From Pseudoalteromonas ruthenica (lineage in GTDB: Bacteria; Pseudomonadota; Gammaproteobacteria; Enterobacterales; Alteromonadaceae): a DNA stretch of 64,000 nt. The position numbers and the translations under genes were made by a program. Under the pieces are notes generated by a model, which searched no databases, was not told the DNA's origin, and saw only the letters and a list, made by a program, of their open reading frames with translations. Positions 48,335 to 58,417 of this stretch are shown here, in pieces; within the stretch, counting starts at the first letter, position 1; each line of letters begins with the position of its first letter. The DNA lies in NCBI RefSeq assembly GCF_008808095.1, contig NZ_CP023396.1, positions 2,993,501 through 3,057,500 of the forward strand, in the 5' to 3' direction.

Positions 48335-48844
48335 TTATTTAGCGCTATAAAGCTGTAGTGGCTCATGCGTGCCTTGCCAGTCGGTTAATAGCCAAATTTG
48401 TTCGAATGGATGACCAGGGGCAAGGACCAACTGCGGCTTTACTTCAAGAAAGTCTTGATGATGCCAAAGCGTGCTCGCATTACGAATTAGAAGCCATACG
48501 CGCTTGCTGTCATAACGTTTGGCGGCCTTGGCACTGAGTAGTTTAGAGAGTGCATAGCGCAGCTGCTCTGTATCTGGGTTTAGTGCCAACTGCGCCAATT
48601 GGCGTTGTATATCAAGGCTCAAAGGTCGACCAAGCACGGCCATCGCTTCATGCTCGTTGGCATACAAATGCGCAATCTCGATATCTAAGCGCTCACTTTC
48701 CATGTAGCAACTGACATCGGGCTTCGCTGGTTGATTGTGCCAAATATGGCGCATCGGAATATGATAATAGCGCTCATAGGCGCGCAGAAAGCGTCGCGCA
48801 GCATCATGCTCTAGCGCTATTTTTTCCGCTTCACTGTCACTCAT
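48335..48844 (-). CDS. Uncharacterised protein coupled to deoC
   Basis: 169 residues, soluble, rich in His, Trp and Tyr (RYYHIPMRHIWHNQPAKPDV, RNASTLWHHQDF). The segment PDVSCYMESERLDIEIAHLY has acidic residues spaced loosely like a nuclease active site, but I would not call it on that. No family is recognised. The ATG overlaps the deoC stop by 4 bp, so it is made together with deoC; it ends about 90 bp from the tRNA-Trp 5' end, just beyond the tRNA promoter. Confidence 0.8.
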   Translation of the reverse strand: MSDSEAEKIALEHDAARRFLRAYERYYHIPMRHIWHNQPAKPDVSCYMESERLDIEIAHLYANEHEAMAVLGRPLSLDIQRQLAQLALNPDTEQLRYALSKLLSAKAAKRYDSKRVWLLIRNASTLWHHQDFLEVKPQLVLAPGHPFEQIWLLTDWQGTHEPLQLYSAK

Positions 48845-49572
48845 AACACTTTGTACAACTCACCCAGTAATGATGATGCCCCGAAACGAAAGTTAAAAGG
48901 CGTCAACCATGCTCCACCCATAGTGTTTACCGCCATGTCCAGATATAACTGCGCTTGGCTTAGGTTTTTTACGCCACCAGAGACTTTAACACCCACTGCT
49001 CGTTCACTGTGCGCAACTTCGTCAAAAATCACCGCGACGGCCTCTGGCGTCGCGTTGATCGCCACTTTCCCGGTGCTGGTTTTAATAAAGTCGGCGCCGC
49101 CGGCTATGGCAATGCGACTGGCAATACGTACTTGCGACAAGCTCAATTCGCCACTTTCAATAATCACCTTTAGCTTCGCTTTATTGGCACAGAGTTCACG
49201 GCTTTGACGTACATATTCCAAAGCTTTTTGCTCGTCGCCCTGCTGCAACGCTCGATAAGGTAGCACCAAGTCAATTTCATTGGTGCCTAATTGCAGCGCT
49301 TCGCGCGTCTGCGCCAAAACAGAGGTCAAATCCTCGTCACCAGTTGGAAAGTTGGTCACTGTGGCCAACGGAATTTGTTGTAAGTTGCGATTATCGAGCT
49401 CGCGACGGGTTAGCTGCAACCATTGTGGGTAGACGCACAGCGCTGCAGGCAGTGCATAAGCGGTATTAATTTGCGCCACGAATTGACACATTGCATCCTC
49501 ACTGTCGTGCTCTTGCAATCGGGTGTAATCTAAACAAGCGAGCGCTAACTGCGCATCGTGAACGTCACTCAT
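48841..49572 (-). CDS. deoC: Deoxyribose-phosphate aldolase
   Basis: 243 residues of the long gammaproteobacterial type. The Schiff-base Lys is in GADFIKTSTGK, with further active-site parts KLKVIIESGEL and VGVKVSGGVK. It splits 2-deoxyribose-5-phosphate into glyceraldehyde-3-phosphate and acetaldehyde during deoxynucleoside use. No deoA, deoB or deoD is adjacent. The ATG at 49572 is chosen because AGGAG lies 6 bases before it; the ATG at 49578 touches the AGGAG. Confidence 0.95.
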   Translation of the reverse strand: MSDVHDAQLALACLDYTRLQEHDSEDAMCQFVAQINTAYALPAALCVYPQWLQLTRRELDNRNLQQIPLATVTNFPTGDEDLTSVLAQTREALQLGTNEIDLVLPYRALQQGDEQKALEYVRQSRELCANKAKLKVIIESGELSLSQVRIASRIAIAGGADFIKTSTGKVAINATPEAVAVIFDEVAHSERAVGVKVSGGVKNLSQAQLYLDMAVNTMGGAWLTPFNFRFGASSLLGELYKVL

Positions 49573-49827
49573 GGTCATCTCCTGGTCCTGCGCTTAGTGA
49601 TTATATCGCCGTTATCGCTTTCAATTTTATCACTTTAATCTACTTAAAATAGCGCCTTAATATTGATTTTCATTGCCTTAAGCCATTTCACAAGTCGGCA
49701 TATAACTTTTAGATATATAAGCTTGGAACAAATTATTTTTTAACCGTTAATGCTGCCTATATCCTTGCATTCTCCAAGCTCAATAAAACATTGTCGCTTT
49801 CGGTGTTAACAAATTAGGTGGTGCGCG

Positions 49828-51249
49828 GTGCAATATTTACCCATTTTTACAAAACTTGATGACAAGCCGGTACTCGTGATCGGCGGCGGCGAGGTCGCAC
49901 TGCGTAAGTCACAAGCTTTCCTCAAAGCACGCGCTAAAGTTACGGTTATTGCACCTGAGTTTTGCGCTGAACTTGAAGCCCTTGCAAAGCAGCAAAAATT
50001 AACGTTGCAACGAGCTTATTTTCAGCCAGAGCAAGTGCTTGGCTATATGTTGATTATTGCTGCTACTGATAACGATACCGTAAATACCCAAGTATTCGAA
50101 GCCGCTGAACAGCATAATATTTTCGTTAATGTTGTCGACGATCAACCTAAATGCCGGTTTATTTTCCCCTCTATCGTGGATAGAGATCCAATCACCATTG
50201 CTATTTCCAGTGCAGGAACTGCGCCGGTATTGGCTCGCCGACTACGGGAAAAGTTGGAAACGTTAATTCCTCAACATATAGGCGCATTGGCCAAATTAGT
50301 AGGTAGTTTCCGAAAACAAGTAAAGCAACGTTTTACAAGCTTTGATGATCGCCGTCAATTTTGGGAACGGGTGTTTGATTCCAATGTCGTAAGCACCGTG
50401 CAAAAAGGCAACATCGAACAAGCCAGTGACGAGCTCACGACTATGCTTGATGACAACCTACCACCTCAAGGCGAAGTGTATGTGGTTGGCGCAGGCCCTG
50501 GCGACCCTGAGTTATTGACCCTCAAAGCTCTGCAATTGATGCAGCAAGCCGATGTGGTGGTATATGACTACTTGGTATCAGATGAAATTATGGAACTTGT
50601 GCGGCGCGACGCTGAGCTCATATGCGTGGGCAAACGCGCTGGCGACCACAGTGTGCCACAAGAGCGCACTAATGAGCTGCTCGTTGAGTTGGCACAACAA
50701 GGTAAGAAGGTCTGCCGCATTAAGGGCGGTGACCCCTTTATTTATGGTCGTGGTGGTGAGGAAGTACAGGTGCTAGCCAGTCACGGTGTAAGCTATCAAA
50801 TTGTACCAGGCATCACTGCAGCAGCAGGGTGCAGCGCCTATGCAGGTATCCCGCTGACACATCGCGACCATGCTCAGGCCATCCAATTTGTCACCGGGCA
50901 CTGCAAAAAAGATGGTCAAGAACTGGATTGGCCCTCTTTGGCTAAACCCAATCAAACTTTGGCTATCTATATGGGTGTGATTAAGTCACCGCATATTCAA
51001 AGCCAGCTGCTGGCTCATGGGCGCAGTGCTACTACTCCTGTGGCGATAGTAGAAAATGGCACGCGCAAAGATCAGCGTGTAATCACCGGGCAGCTGGCGC
51101 AGCTCAGCGAACTAATTGAAACACATGCGATTCAATCCCCAGCGTTATTAATAATTGGCGAGGTCGCTTCGCTACATCAGCAACTTGCGTGGTTCGGTAA
51201 AACAACGCAAACTAGCAGTTTTGCTCAGCCTCTCACTGATGTGGCCTAA
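49828..51249 (+). CDS. cysG: Siroheme synthase CysG (multifunctional)
   Basis: 473 residues. The N-terminal half (LVIGGGEVALRK) is the NAD-dependent precorrin-2 dehydrogenase/sirohydrochlorin ferrochelatase. The C-terminal half (VVGAGPGDPELLTLKALQLM, GGDPFIYGRGGEE, GITAAAGCSAYAGIPLTHR) is the SAM-dependent uroporphyrinogen-III methyltransferase. It makes siroheme for sulfite and nitrite reductases. It starts with GTG behind AGGTGG and leads the cys operon; the upstream 255 bp (49573-49827) must hold its promoter, but no CysB site was identified. Confidence 0.96.
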   Translation: MQYLPIFTKLDDKPVLVIGGGEVALRKSQAFLKARAKVTVIAPEFCAELEALAKQQKLTLQRAYFQPEQVLGYMLIIAATDNDTVNTQVFEAAEQHNIFVNVVDDQPKCRFIFPSIVDRDPITIAISSAGTAPVLARRLREKLETLIPQHIGALAKLVGSFRKQVKQRFTSFDDRRQFWERVFDSNVVSTVQKGNIEQASDELTTMLDDNLPPQGEVYVVGAGPGDPELLTLKALQLMQQADVVVYDYLVSDEIMELVRRDAELICVGKRAGDHSVPQERTNELLVELAQQGKKVCRIKGGDPFIYGRGGEEVQVLASHGVSYQIVPGITAAAGCSAYAGIPLTHRDHAQAIQFVTGHCKKDGQELDWPSLAKPNQTLAIYMGVIKSPHIQSQLLAHGRSATTPVAIVENGTRKDQRVITGQLAQLSELIETHAIQSPALLIIGEVASLHQQLAWFGKTTQTSSFAQPLTDVA

Positions 51250-51295
51250 CCCTTGGTATTAACAGGTTTATCTAGAAATTAGTAGGACGGAAGCT

Positions 51296-52195
51296 ATGGC
51301 TTTAACCCATCTTCAGCAACTTGAGGCTGAAAGTATCAAAATCATCCGCGAGGTTGCGGCTGAGTTTGACAACCCGGTGATGCTTTACTCCATTGGTAAA
51401 GACTCATCGGTGTTACTCCATTTAGCACGTAAGGCGTTTTATCCAGCCAAGATCCCCTTCCCTTTGCTGCATGTAGACACCAACTGGAAGTTTCGGGAAA
51501 TGATTGCCTTTCGCGATCGCATGGCCAAAGAATATGGCTTTGACTTGCTAGTGCATAAAAACCCTGAGGGCTTGGCAATGAATATCAGCCCCTTTGAGCA
51601 CGGTTCGGCCAAGCACACTGACATAATGAAGACTCAAGGTTTGAAACAAGCTTTGAATCAATACGGGTTCGACGCCGCCTTCGGTGGCGCTCGCCGTGAT
51701 GAAGAGAAATCGCGTGCCAAAGAGCGAGTTTATTCATTCCGTGACAAGCATCACAGATGGGACCCAAAAAACCAGCGTCCAGAACTATGGAGCACTTTCA
51801 ATGGTGAAGTAAACCAAGGTGAAAGTATTCGTGTATTCCCACTTTCAAATTGGACTGAGCTGGATATTTGGCAATATATCTACCAAGAAAACATCGAGAT
51901 TGTGCCACTGTACCTAGCAAAAGAGCGTCCGGTGGTCGAACGTGACGGCACCCTAATCATGGTGGACGATGAACGTATGCCTCTTAATGAAGGTGAACAG
52001 CCACAAATGAAGTCGGTCCGTTTCCGTACCTTAGGCTGCTACCCTCTGACTGGAGCAGTCGAGTCGACGGCTGACTCACTAACGGGGATCATCGAGGAGA
52101 TGCTGCTATCAACCTCATCAGAGCGTGAGGGTCGGGTCATTGACCATGATTCAGCAGGGTCTATGGAGAAGAAAAAGCGTGAGGGGTATTTCTAA
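51296..52195 (+). CDS. cysD: Sulfate adenylyltransferase small subunit
   Basis: 299 residues of the PAPS-reductase/ATP-PPase fold with the PP-loop motif [18 protein letters not shown]. With CysN it forms adenosine phosphosulfate from ATP and sulfate, driven by GTP hydrolysis. Its stop overlaps the cysN start (TAATG). Confidence 0.97.
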   Translation: MALTHLQQLEAESIKIIREVAAEFDNPVMLYSIGKDSSVLLHLARKAFYPAKIPFPLLHVDTNWKFREMIAFRDRMAKEYGFDLLVHKNPEGLAMNISPFEHGSAKHTDIMKTQGLKQALNQYGFDAAFGGARRDEEKSRAKERVYSFRDKHHRWDPKNQRPELWSTFNGEVNQGESIRVFPLSNWTELDIWQYIYQENIEIVPLYLAKERPVVERDGTLIMVDDERMPLNEGEQPQMKSVRFRTLGCYPLTGAVESTADSLTGIIEEMLLSTSSEREGRVIDHDSAGSMEKKKREGYF

Positions 52196-53616
52196 TGTCA
52201 GCAACTGCTAATGAAGTCAAAGAGCTAGGCATCGAAGCCTATCTAGCACGTCAACAAGACAAAAGTTTATTGCGTTTATTAACCTGTGGCAGTGTCGATG
52301 ACGGTAAATCAACCTTAATTGGTCGTTTGCTACATGATAGCCACCAAATCTATGAAGATCAGTTAGCCGCACTGCATAAAGACAATGAGAAAGTCGGGAA
52401 TGCGGGTGAAGAGCTTGATTTAGCGCTGTTAGTCGATGGCTTGCAAGCTGAGCGTGAGCAAGGTATTACCATTGACGTGGCCTATCGTTACTTCTCTACC
52501 GCCAAGCGTAAGTTCATCATTGCCGACACTCCAGGGCATGAACAGTACACCCGCAACATGGTAACGGGTGCATCAACCAGCGATCTTGCTGTCATTCTGG
52601 TTGATGCTCGCTATGGCGTGCAAGTGCAAACCAAACGCCACAGCTTTATCTGTGACTCACTAGGCATTGAACAGTTCGTAGTCGCGATTAACAAAATGGA
52701 TATTGTCGACTTTGATGAAACTGTTTATGAAAAAATTAAGGCGGACTATTTAAAATTTGCTGAGCAACTTAATGTTAAAGACATTAAGTTCGTACCAATG
52801 TCGGCGCTTAAAGGCGATAACGTGGTTACCCGCTCAGAGCATACTCCTTACTACACCGACAAACCGCTACTAGAGCTGTTAGAAGACTCGCCTGCAGCAG
52901 CGACCGATAACGGCTTTGAGCCACGGTTACCGGTGCAATATGTAGTACGTCCGAACCTTGACTTTAGGGGCTTCCAAGGAACCATTACGTCAGGACAATT
53001 TAAAGTTGGTGATGCCGTAAAAGTGTTGCCTTCAGGTAAAATATCCAGCGTCAAGGAGCTGGTCACTTTCAATGGTCACCTTGATCATGCTGAGGCAGGT
53101 CAAGCTATCACTATGACTTTGAACGATGAAATTGACGTAAGCCGTGGGGATGTCATTGTGCCTGCCCACTCAAGTGCGCAAGCAACCAACCAACTGCAAG
53201 CAAAATTGGTATGGATGCACGAGCAACCCTTAGAGCTGGGTAAAACCTATAATTTCAAGCTAGGTACTAAAAAAACCGCAGCGGTGGTGTCACGCATTGA
53301 CCACACCATTGACGTCAACACGCTAGAAAAGGGTCAAGCTGAGAGCTTACAGCTCAACGAAATTGCCATCGTCACGTTGGAGTTGACCGAGCCGATGATG
53401 GCCGATATTTATCGTGATAACCGCGAAACCGGCGCCTTTATTCTTATTGATCGTCTCAGTAACCTGACCGTGGGAGCGGGAATGGTCGAGCAAGTGCTAG
53501 CGGCTCAAACGTCTCAGCATAACGCTCAGTACAGCGATTTTGAAATCGAGTTCAATGCCTTAGTACGTAAGCACTTCCCGCATTGGCAAGCCATCGATAT
53601 TAGCAAGTTGAAATAA
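52195..53616 (+). CDS. cysN: Sulfate adenylyltransferase subunit 1 (GTPase)
   Basis: 473 residues, EF-Tu-like: P-loop [18 protein letters not shown], switch [11 protein letters not shown], and NKMD. The two beta-barrel domains follow. There is no C-terminal APS kinase fusion (as in NodQ), in line with a separate cysC downstream. It energises CysD. Confidence 0.97.
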   Translation: MSATANEVKELGIEAYLARQQDKSLLRLLTCGSVDDGKSTLIGRLLHDSHQIYEDQLAALHKDNEKVGNAGEELDLALLVDGLQAEREQGITIDVAYRYFSTAKRKFIIADTPGHEQYTRNMVTGASTSDLAVILVDARYGVQVQTKRHSFICDSLGIEQFVVAINKMDIVDFDETVYEKIKADYLKFAEQLNVKDIKFVPMSALKGDNVVTRSEHTPYYTDKPLLELLEDSPAAATDNGFEPRLPVQYVVRPNLDFRGFQGTITSGQFKVGDAVKVLPSGKISSVKELVTFNGHLDHAEAGQAITMTLNDEIDVSRGDVIVPAHSSAQATNQLQAKLVWMHEQPLELGKTYNFKLGTKKTAAVVSRIDHTIDVNTLEKGQAESLQLNEIAIVTLELTEPMMADIYRDNRETGAFILIDRLSNLTVGAGMVEQVLAAQTSQHNAQYSDFEIEFNALVRKHFPHWQAIDISKLK

Positions 53617-53619
53617 ACG

Positions 53620-55338
53620 ATGGATGTGGTCTTTTATGCAGCAATTATAGTCGCGTTGTTTGCCGGGTTGGTACTGACTCATGTACGCCCAGCAACACTC
53701 TTTTTCGCTGCATTATTAGGCTGCTATGTGTTGGGGTATATTGATACCCCAACATTACTTGGCAACTTTACTAATACTGGTTTAGTCACTCTGGTGTTGT
53801 TAATGTTGGTGTCTATCGCCTTGGAACGCACGTCGCTGTTACAGCACGTTGCTAAAGGTATCGTCAGCCCATCATTGCGAGCCAGTATTGTTAAAGTAAG
53901 CACCGTGACCGCTGCCGCCTCGGCTTTTTTGAATAACACCGCCGTAGTCGCTTCATTGGTGGGGCCCCTTACTCGCAATAAGTATCACGCACCTTCTAAG
54001 CTACTTATCCCGCTATCCTATGCTGCCATTTTAGGGGGGACGACCACGCTTATTGGTACCTCAACAAACCTCATTGTGAATAGCTTTACGCAGCAGTATG
54101 ACGGCTTCAACCTCGCCATGTTTAGCTTTTTACCCATAGGTATCGCAGTGACCTTAAGTGGAATAGCCGTGCTGATTTTGTGTCGGCGACTACTGCCAAA
54201 CTACCCAAGGGTAGAAGGTGAGCACAAAGAGTATCTCCTTGAAGCAAAGGTCAATGCAGACTCACCACTCATTGGTAAAACCATAGAAAAAAATGGCTTG
54301 CGAGATCTTGATGGCCTGTTTCTGGTTGAGATTGTCCGCGAGCGACGGTTGATAAGCCCCGTACGGCCAGAGAATAAAGTGCGGGCTGGCGATAAGCTTA
54401 TTTTTACCGGTCATGTGCACAGCGTCGCCGCCTTACAGCGCATCCCGGGCTTAACTTTATTTGCCGACAGCAATGGACTATTGAGCTCGAACCTACAAGA
54501 AGTGATTGTCACACACACCTCAACGCTTGTGGGACGAACCTTAAAAGCAACGGGCTTTCGTGCGAAGTTCGACGCCGCTGTCGTGGCTATTCACCGCAAT
54601 GGAGAGCGCCTCTCCGGTAAGCTTGGCGAAGTGACAATCCGCCCGGGCGATCGCTTTATGCTCGCAGTCGGTCATGATTTTCATAATCGCTCCAACCTGG
54701 ATAAAAACTTTTACTTCGTCAGTGAACATGAGGTTGATAAAACCTATGGCCGTAAAAGTGAAGCCACTTTATTGGCAGGGTTTGCCGCTGTTATCGCCCT
54801 GGCGGCGACGGGGACGATTGCCTTGGTGCAAGGGCTATTACTGTTTATTGCCTTGCTGTTAGCCGCTAAGGTGCTTGATGGTCAAGAACTCAAAAGGCGC
54901 TTTCCTTTTGAGTTAGTCATTATTATTGCCTCAGCACTGGGCTTAGCTCACGCTTTCAGTGGCTCCGGAGCAGAGCAAGCCTTACAACAATGGTTGGCTG
55001 GCTACAGCGCACTCACACCGTTTGTCGCGCTTATAGTGGTGTATGTGATCACCGTGGTGATGACTGAGCTCATCACCAATAATGCCGCTGCGGCGCTGAT
55101 GTTTCCATTGGCTTATGGCTTAGCCAGCTCCTTGGAGGTGAATTTGATGCCCTTTGCCATGGCTGTTGCTTATGGCGCTAGTGCCGCATTTATAAGCCCC
55201 TATAGTTATCAAACAAATATGATTGTAATGAATGCGGGGCAGTATCGCTTTGCCGATTTTGCCCGCATAGGCGTGATCATGTCTATCGCCTATGCGGTGG
55301 TAGTGCTCAGCCTCATTACTTATGTCTTTCCGTTTTAA
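53620..55338 (+). CDS. SLC13/DASS-type permease with two TrkA-C domains, probable sulfate importer
   Basis: 572 residues. Membrane helices occupy about 1-195 and 385-570. The family hallmarks are SAFLNNTAVVA and GGTTTLIGTSTNL in the first half and MTELITNNAAAALMFPLAYG in the second. Two RCK_C (TrkA-C) domains (about 205-290 and 295-375) lie in the central cytosolic loop, which may sense a nucleotide or metabolite. Its place between cysN and cysC (3 and 15 bp spacings) argues for sulfate import; no CysPTWA genes are in the window. The same order occurs in Shewanella. Confidence 0.88.
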   Translation: MDVVFYAAIIVALFAGLVLTHVRPATLFFAALLGCYVLGYIDTPTLLGNFTNTGLVTLVLLMLVSIALERTSLLQHVAKGIVSPSLRASIVKVSTVTAAASAFLNNTAVVASLVGPLTRNKYHAPSKLLIPLSYAAILGGTTTLIGTSTNLIVNSFTQQYDGFNLAMFSFLPIGIAVTLSGIAVLILCRRLLPNYPRVEGEHKEYLLEAKVNADSPLIGKTIEKNGLRDLDGLFLVEIVRERRLISPVRPENKVRAGDKLIFTGHVHSVAALQRIPGLTLFADSNGLLSSNLQEVIVTHTSTLVGRTLKATGFRAKFDAAVVAIHRNGERLSGKLGEVTIRPGDRFMLAVGHDFHNRSNLDKNFYFVSEHEVDKTYGRKSEATLLAGFAAVIALAATGTIALVQGLLLFIALLLAAKVLDGQELKRRFPFELVIIIASALGLAHAFSGSGAEQALQQWLAGYSALTPFVALIVVYVITVVMTELITNNAAAALMFPLAYGLASSLEVNLMPFAMAVAYGASAAFISPYSYQTNMIVMNAGQYRFADFARIGVIMSIAYAVVVLSLITYVFPF

Positions 55339-55353
55339 TATCGAGACCGAGAA

Positions 55354-55950
55354 ATGGACGAAAACATTGTGTGGCACCACCATGGTGTCGATAAAGCCAA
55401 GCGCCAACAGCTTAACAAGCATAAAAGTTGCATTATTTGGTTTACTGGCTTTTCAGGCTCAGGAAAAAGCACCATCGCCGGAGCCCTAGAGTCAGCGCTT
55501 TATCATTTAGGTCATCATACTTACTTACTGGATGGTGATAATGTTCGCCATGGTTTGTGTGGTGATTTAGGATTTAGCGATGCTGATCGTAAGGAAAATA
55601 TCCGCCGTGTCGGCGAAAGTGCCAAGCTCATGGTAGATGCGGGTTTGCTGGTACTGACCGCCTTTATTTCTCCCTTTCAAGCTGAGCGTGATATGGTTCG
55701 TAACCTAGTGCAAGAGCATGAGTTTATTGAGGTATACCTTGATACGCCATTGGCAACCTGCGAACAGCGCGATCCAAAAGGCTTATACAAAAAGGCCCGT
55801 GCTGGAGAAATTGCCCACTTCACAGGCATTGACTCCGATTATGAAATTCCGCAGCATCCAGAGCTCACACTAAATACCGCTGAGTTGGATGTACAAGCAT
55901 GTGTCGCCCAGCTCATTGCCCATTTACGTACCCAAAATATCATAGGCTAG
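55354..55950 (+). CDS. cysC: Adenylylsulfate kinase (APS kinase)
   Basis: 198 residues. The P-loop GFSGSGKST spans 32-40, followed by [23 protein letters not shown] and the active-site Ser in [10 protein letters not shown]. It phosphorylates APS at the 3' position to make PAPS. It follows the permease gene by 15 bp and precedes cysQ by 3 bp. Confidence 0.96.
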   Translation: MDENIVWHHHGVDKAKRQQLNKHKSCIIWFTGFSGSGKSTIAGALESALYHLGHHTYLLDGDNVRHGLCGDLGFSDADRKENIRRVGESAKLMVDAGLLVLTAFISPFQAERDMVRNLVQEHEFIEVYLDTPLATCEQRDPKGLYKKARAGEIAHFTGIDSDYEIPQHPELTLNTAELDVQACVAQLIAHLRTQNIIG

Positions 55951-55953
55951 AGT

Positions 55954-56724
55954 ATGAACCCTCCAGAGTTGCTAGAAAATATCCTCGACCTTGCTCGTGA
56001 CGCAGGCCAAGCTGCGATGACAATCTATAACAAAGATTTCGCCGTGGAGTATAAGGATGATAAAAGCCCGGTCACTGATGCCGATTTAGCGGCTCACAAG
56101 GTGATCGTCGCAGGGCTTCAAGCACTGACTCCGGAGCTTCCCATTCTCAGTGAAGAAAACGCGGGTATTTCATGGCAGCAGCGCCAGCAGTGGCAACGTT
56201 ACTGGCTCGTTGATCCTATCGACGGGACCAAAGAATTTATAAAGAAAAATGGTGAGTTTACAGTCAATATTGCACTGATTGACAAGGGTGAGCCGGTACT
56301 AGGTGTCGTTGATGCACCCGCTCTGGGAGTCAGCTATCTTGCCGCAAAAGAGATTGGCGCCTTTAAACAACAGGGCGAAGAGCGCATTGAACTTAAAGTG
56401 ACGGCAAAGCAAAACCAAGGGTTAATAAGAGTGGTCGGCAGTCGCTCGCACCCATCTGAGGAGTTAGCGCAATACCTTACTCAGTTCGATAAGGTGGATA
56501 TGGTCGCTAAAGGCAGTTCGCTCAAGCTATGCCTAGTCGCCGAAGGAGAAGCTGATATATATCCACGTTTAGGGCCAACATCGGAGTGGGATACCGGCGC
56601 CGGGCACGCTGTTGCCGCAATTGCTGGAGCCCGGGTCACAACGATTGAAGGTGAGCCACTGCGCTACAACCAAAAAGACAGCTACCTTAATCCGTACTTC
56701 ATCGTTAGCGCATTAAACGACTAA
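55954..56724 (+). CDS. cysQ: 3'(2'),5'-bisphosphate nucleotidase CysQ
   Basis: 256 residues of the inositol-monophosphatase fold. Metal-binding motifs are SEEN, DPIDGTKEFI and SEWDTGAGHAV. It removes the 3'-phosphate from PAP, left after PAPS reduction, and can also dephosphorylate PAPS. It ends the operon, 8 bp from a convergent gene. cysH and cysIJ are not in this window. Confidence 0.95.
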   Translation: MNPPELLENILDLARDAGQAAMTIYNKDFAVEYKDDKSPVTDADLAAHKVIVAGLQALTPELPILSEENAGISWQQRQQWQRYWLVDPIDGTKEFIKKNGEFTVNIALIDKGEPVLGVVDAPALGVSYLAAKEIGAFKQQGEERIELKVTAKQNQGLIRVVGSRSHPSEELAQYLTQFDKVDMVAKGSSLKLCLVAEGEADIYPRLGPTSEWDTGAGHAVAAIAGARVTTIEGEPLRYNQKDSYLNPYFIVSALND

Positions 56725-56732
56725 TATCGTCT

Positions 56733-57380
56733 TTAATTCATATTAATAGCAACAAAGGTGCACTTGAATGCACCTTGTGTGCCTGGCAACGCTTTAAGTA
56801 CATGCGCCGGGCGCTCACCCCGATAGGTTATCCGCGTGGTACGCTCATAATGAAGGTGGGTATCAACGCCGCTATCGCTAGTTAACACCACACGGTCACC
56901 TTGGCGACGCCAAGTACCAGCGAGAGGTTTTGAGACAAAATCATCAAGCTGCCATCGACCCTCTGGCGTTAGCATTAACGTGCGATAAGGGGTGCAATCC
57001 TCGCTCTCCACATATAAAGGCAACCTTTGCTCTTTAGGTAACAATAAATAGACACCGATGTGCCCTTCATAATAAAACTGTTGCTGCTGAGCAAAACGCA
57101 GTTCGTCCACCTTGTAATAACCTGCGCTGCGCAGCGCATCCTTTACTAAGCCCAATAACTTGAAGTCAGCAAATGTTGGGCTCATGGTGATGCTTGCCTC
57201 ATTGAACTCGCTCGGGGCAAGCACTCCTTGAGCAAAGTTAACCTTCAAGTTTTGATCAGCAAAATGCTGTGCTAGCTGCTGCTTTTGCTGCTTATCAAAA
57301 CTTGGCGCGACTATATGAATGCGAGCACTTTGGCAGCCTGCCAAAACGAAAATACCGATAAATAGTAATAATTCCTTCAT
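56733..57380 (-). CDS. Putative lipoprotein of unknown function
   Basis: 215 residues. The N-terminus MKELLLFIGIFVLAGCQSA has a clear lipobox (lipid on C16). The mature part has an early segment with IHIVAPSFDKQQKQQLAQHF and a beta-rich C-terminal half containing GTWRRQGDRVVLTSDSG, which resembles the lipocalin-like 'GTW' strand of small envelope proteins. Two later Cys (in SEDCTP and AFKCTF) may pair. No family is assigned. It stands alone. Confidence 0.75.
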   Translation of the reverse strand: MKELLLFIGIFVLAGCQSARIHIVAPSFDKQQKQQLAQHFADQNLKVNFAQGVLAPSEFNEASITMSPTFADFKLLGLVKDALRSAGYYKVDELRFAQQQQFYYEGHIGVYLLLPKEQRLPLYVESEDCTPYRTLMLTPEGRWQLDDFVSKPLAGTWRRQGDRVVLTSDSGVDTHLHYERTTRITYRGERPAHVLKALPGTQGAFKCTFVAINMN

Positions 57381-57431
57381 TACTCACCAATTGATTACAC
57401 TTGTAATCAATTAATTTACAGCAATTAAAAA

Positions 57432-57450
57432 AGCAGCACAAGATGCTGCT
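57432..57450 (-). terminator. Terminator of the small gene at 57477-57779
   Basis: Perfect 7-bp stem AGCAGCA/TGCTGCT with a 5-base loop, preceded on the left by a run of six A, giving a U-tract to the leftward transcript. It lies 27 bp after the stop codon. Confidence 0.75.
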
Positions 57451-57476
57451 CGTATATAAACTCATTATTGTAGTGG

Positions 57477-57779
57477 CTAAAGGTTTACTGTGTTTACACC
57501 GTGATTCGCCAACCACTTATTGATGCTGTCTTTGTGATAAGTCACTTCTTTGAACAGCTTATGGTGGCAATAAGTAAGCTCAGCTTCGCCACTGTGCCCT
57601 TGGTACAGAATGCGGTTATGATTGTCATTAAAACGAGATAACAAAGTGAAGAGCAACTCACGTTGTGGCGAATTAGCCTTAATAGCACGTGTTAACGATG
57701 TACGGACTTGCTCTGCACTGCAATGGTCTGCAAATTTACTACTTAAAAGCTCTTCGAATACAGCTTGTCTTGCGCCCAT
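57477..57779 (-). CDS. Small uncharacterised soluble protein
   Basis: 100 residues, mostly helical by composition. It begins MGARQAVFEELLSSKFADHC and carries a His/Cys-containing middle (LTYCHHKLFKEVTYHKDSI). No family was recognised. The dedicated terminator directly downstream supports it as a real gene. Confidence 0.6.
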   Translation of the reverse strand: MGARQAVFEELLSSKFADHCSAEQVRTSLTRAIKANSPQRELLFTLLSRFNDNHNRILYQGHSGEAELTYCHHKLFKEVTYHKDSINKWLANHGVNTVNL

Positions 57780-58022
57780 TTTCTTAGCTCCATTTGTTAA
57801 AGTTGGTGGGCCATTACACCTACCTGAAATATTTGGCTGGCACTTACCAGCAAATACTGCGCCAAAATCTCAAAGCGCTATTTTAATAGGCCTCAATGGC
57901 ACTTTCATGAAGGTCACAGCAATTAGAGTGGTAAATTTTGCATGAGTTCAGTGCAAATTTTCTCATTGTGGTGCAGCCTATCGGGTATACTGTACGTAAT
58001 AATGATTCGCTTTGGTTCAACT

Positions 58023-58373
58023 ATGAATGACGACATGATTGAAGTGCAATTAGAGGAAGAGCCTATTGAGCTATGTAAGCTCTTAAAAGTGCTCGACTTA
58101 GCTGAAGGTGGTGGCCATGCTAAACTACTTATCGCCGACGGCTACGTAGGTGTTAACGGAGAGGTCTGCACACAAAAGCGCAAGAAAATGCGTGTAGGAG
58201 ACACCTTATATTTCAATGGCGAGCTATTTGCGTTAAGCGCGGCAGAGAATATGGTGCAACGACAACCTAAGAACCATCCAGAAGCTAAAACTCACACTCC
58301 TGCAAAAAAACAAAAAGCTAAAAAGCCACAACGGGATGAGCGCACCGGACGCAAGCCTATTTCTTTTGGATAA
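58023..58373 (+). CDS. S4-domain RNA-binding protein (YbcJ-like)
   Basis: About 116 residues. The S4 core reads IELCKLLKVLDLAEGGGHAKLLIADGYVGVNGEVCTQKRKKMRVGD in outline, the YbcJ/YaaA-type of small S4 proteins thought to bind RNA. The C-terminal 45 residues are a Lys/Gln-rich basic tail (KKQKAKKPQRDERTGRKP), longer than in E. coli YbcJ. I take the ATG at 58023 because the domain begins right after it; the frame is open to 57942. The ribosome-binding site is weak. Confidence 0.78.
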   Translation: MNDDMIEVQLEEEPIELCKLLKVLDLAEGGGHAKLLIADGYVGVNGEVCTQKRKKMRVGDTLYFNGELFALSAAENMVQRQPKNHPEAKTHTPAKKQKAKKPQRDERTGRKPISFG

Positions 58374-58417
58374 CCCTAAGACCCCTTGAAAACATCCTTT
58401 TCTACCCCACTTCTAAT

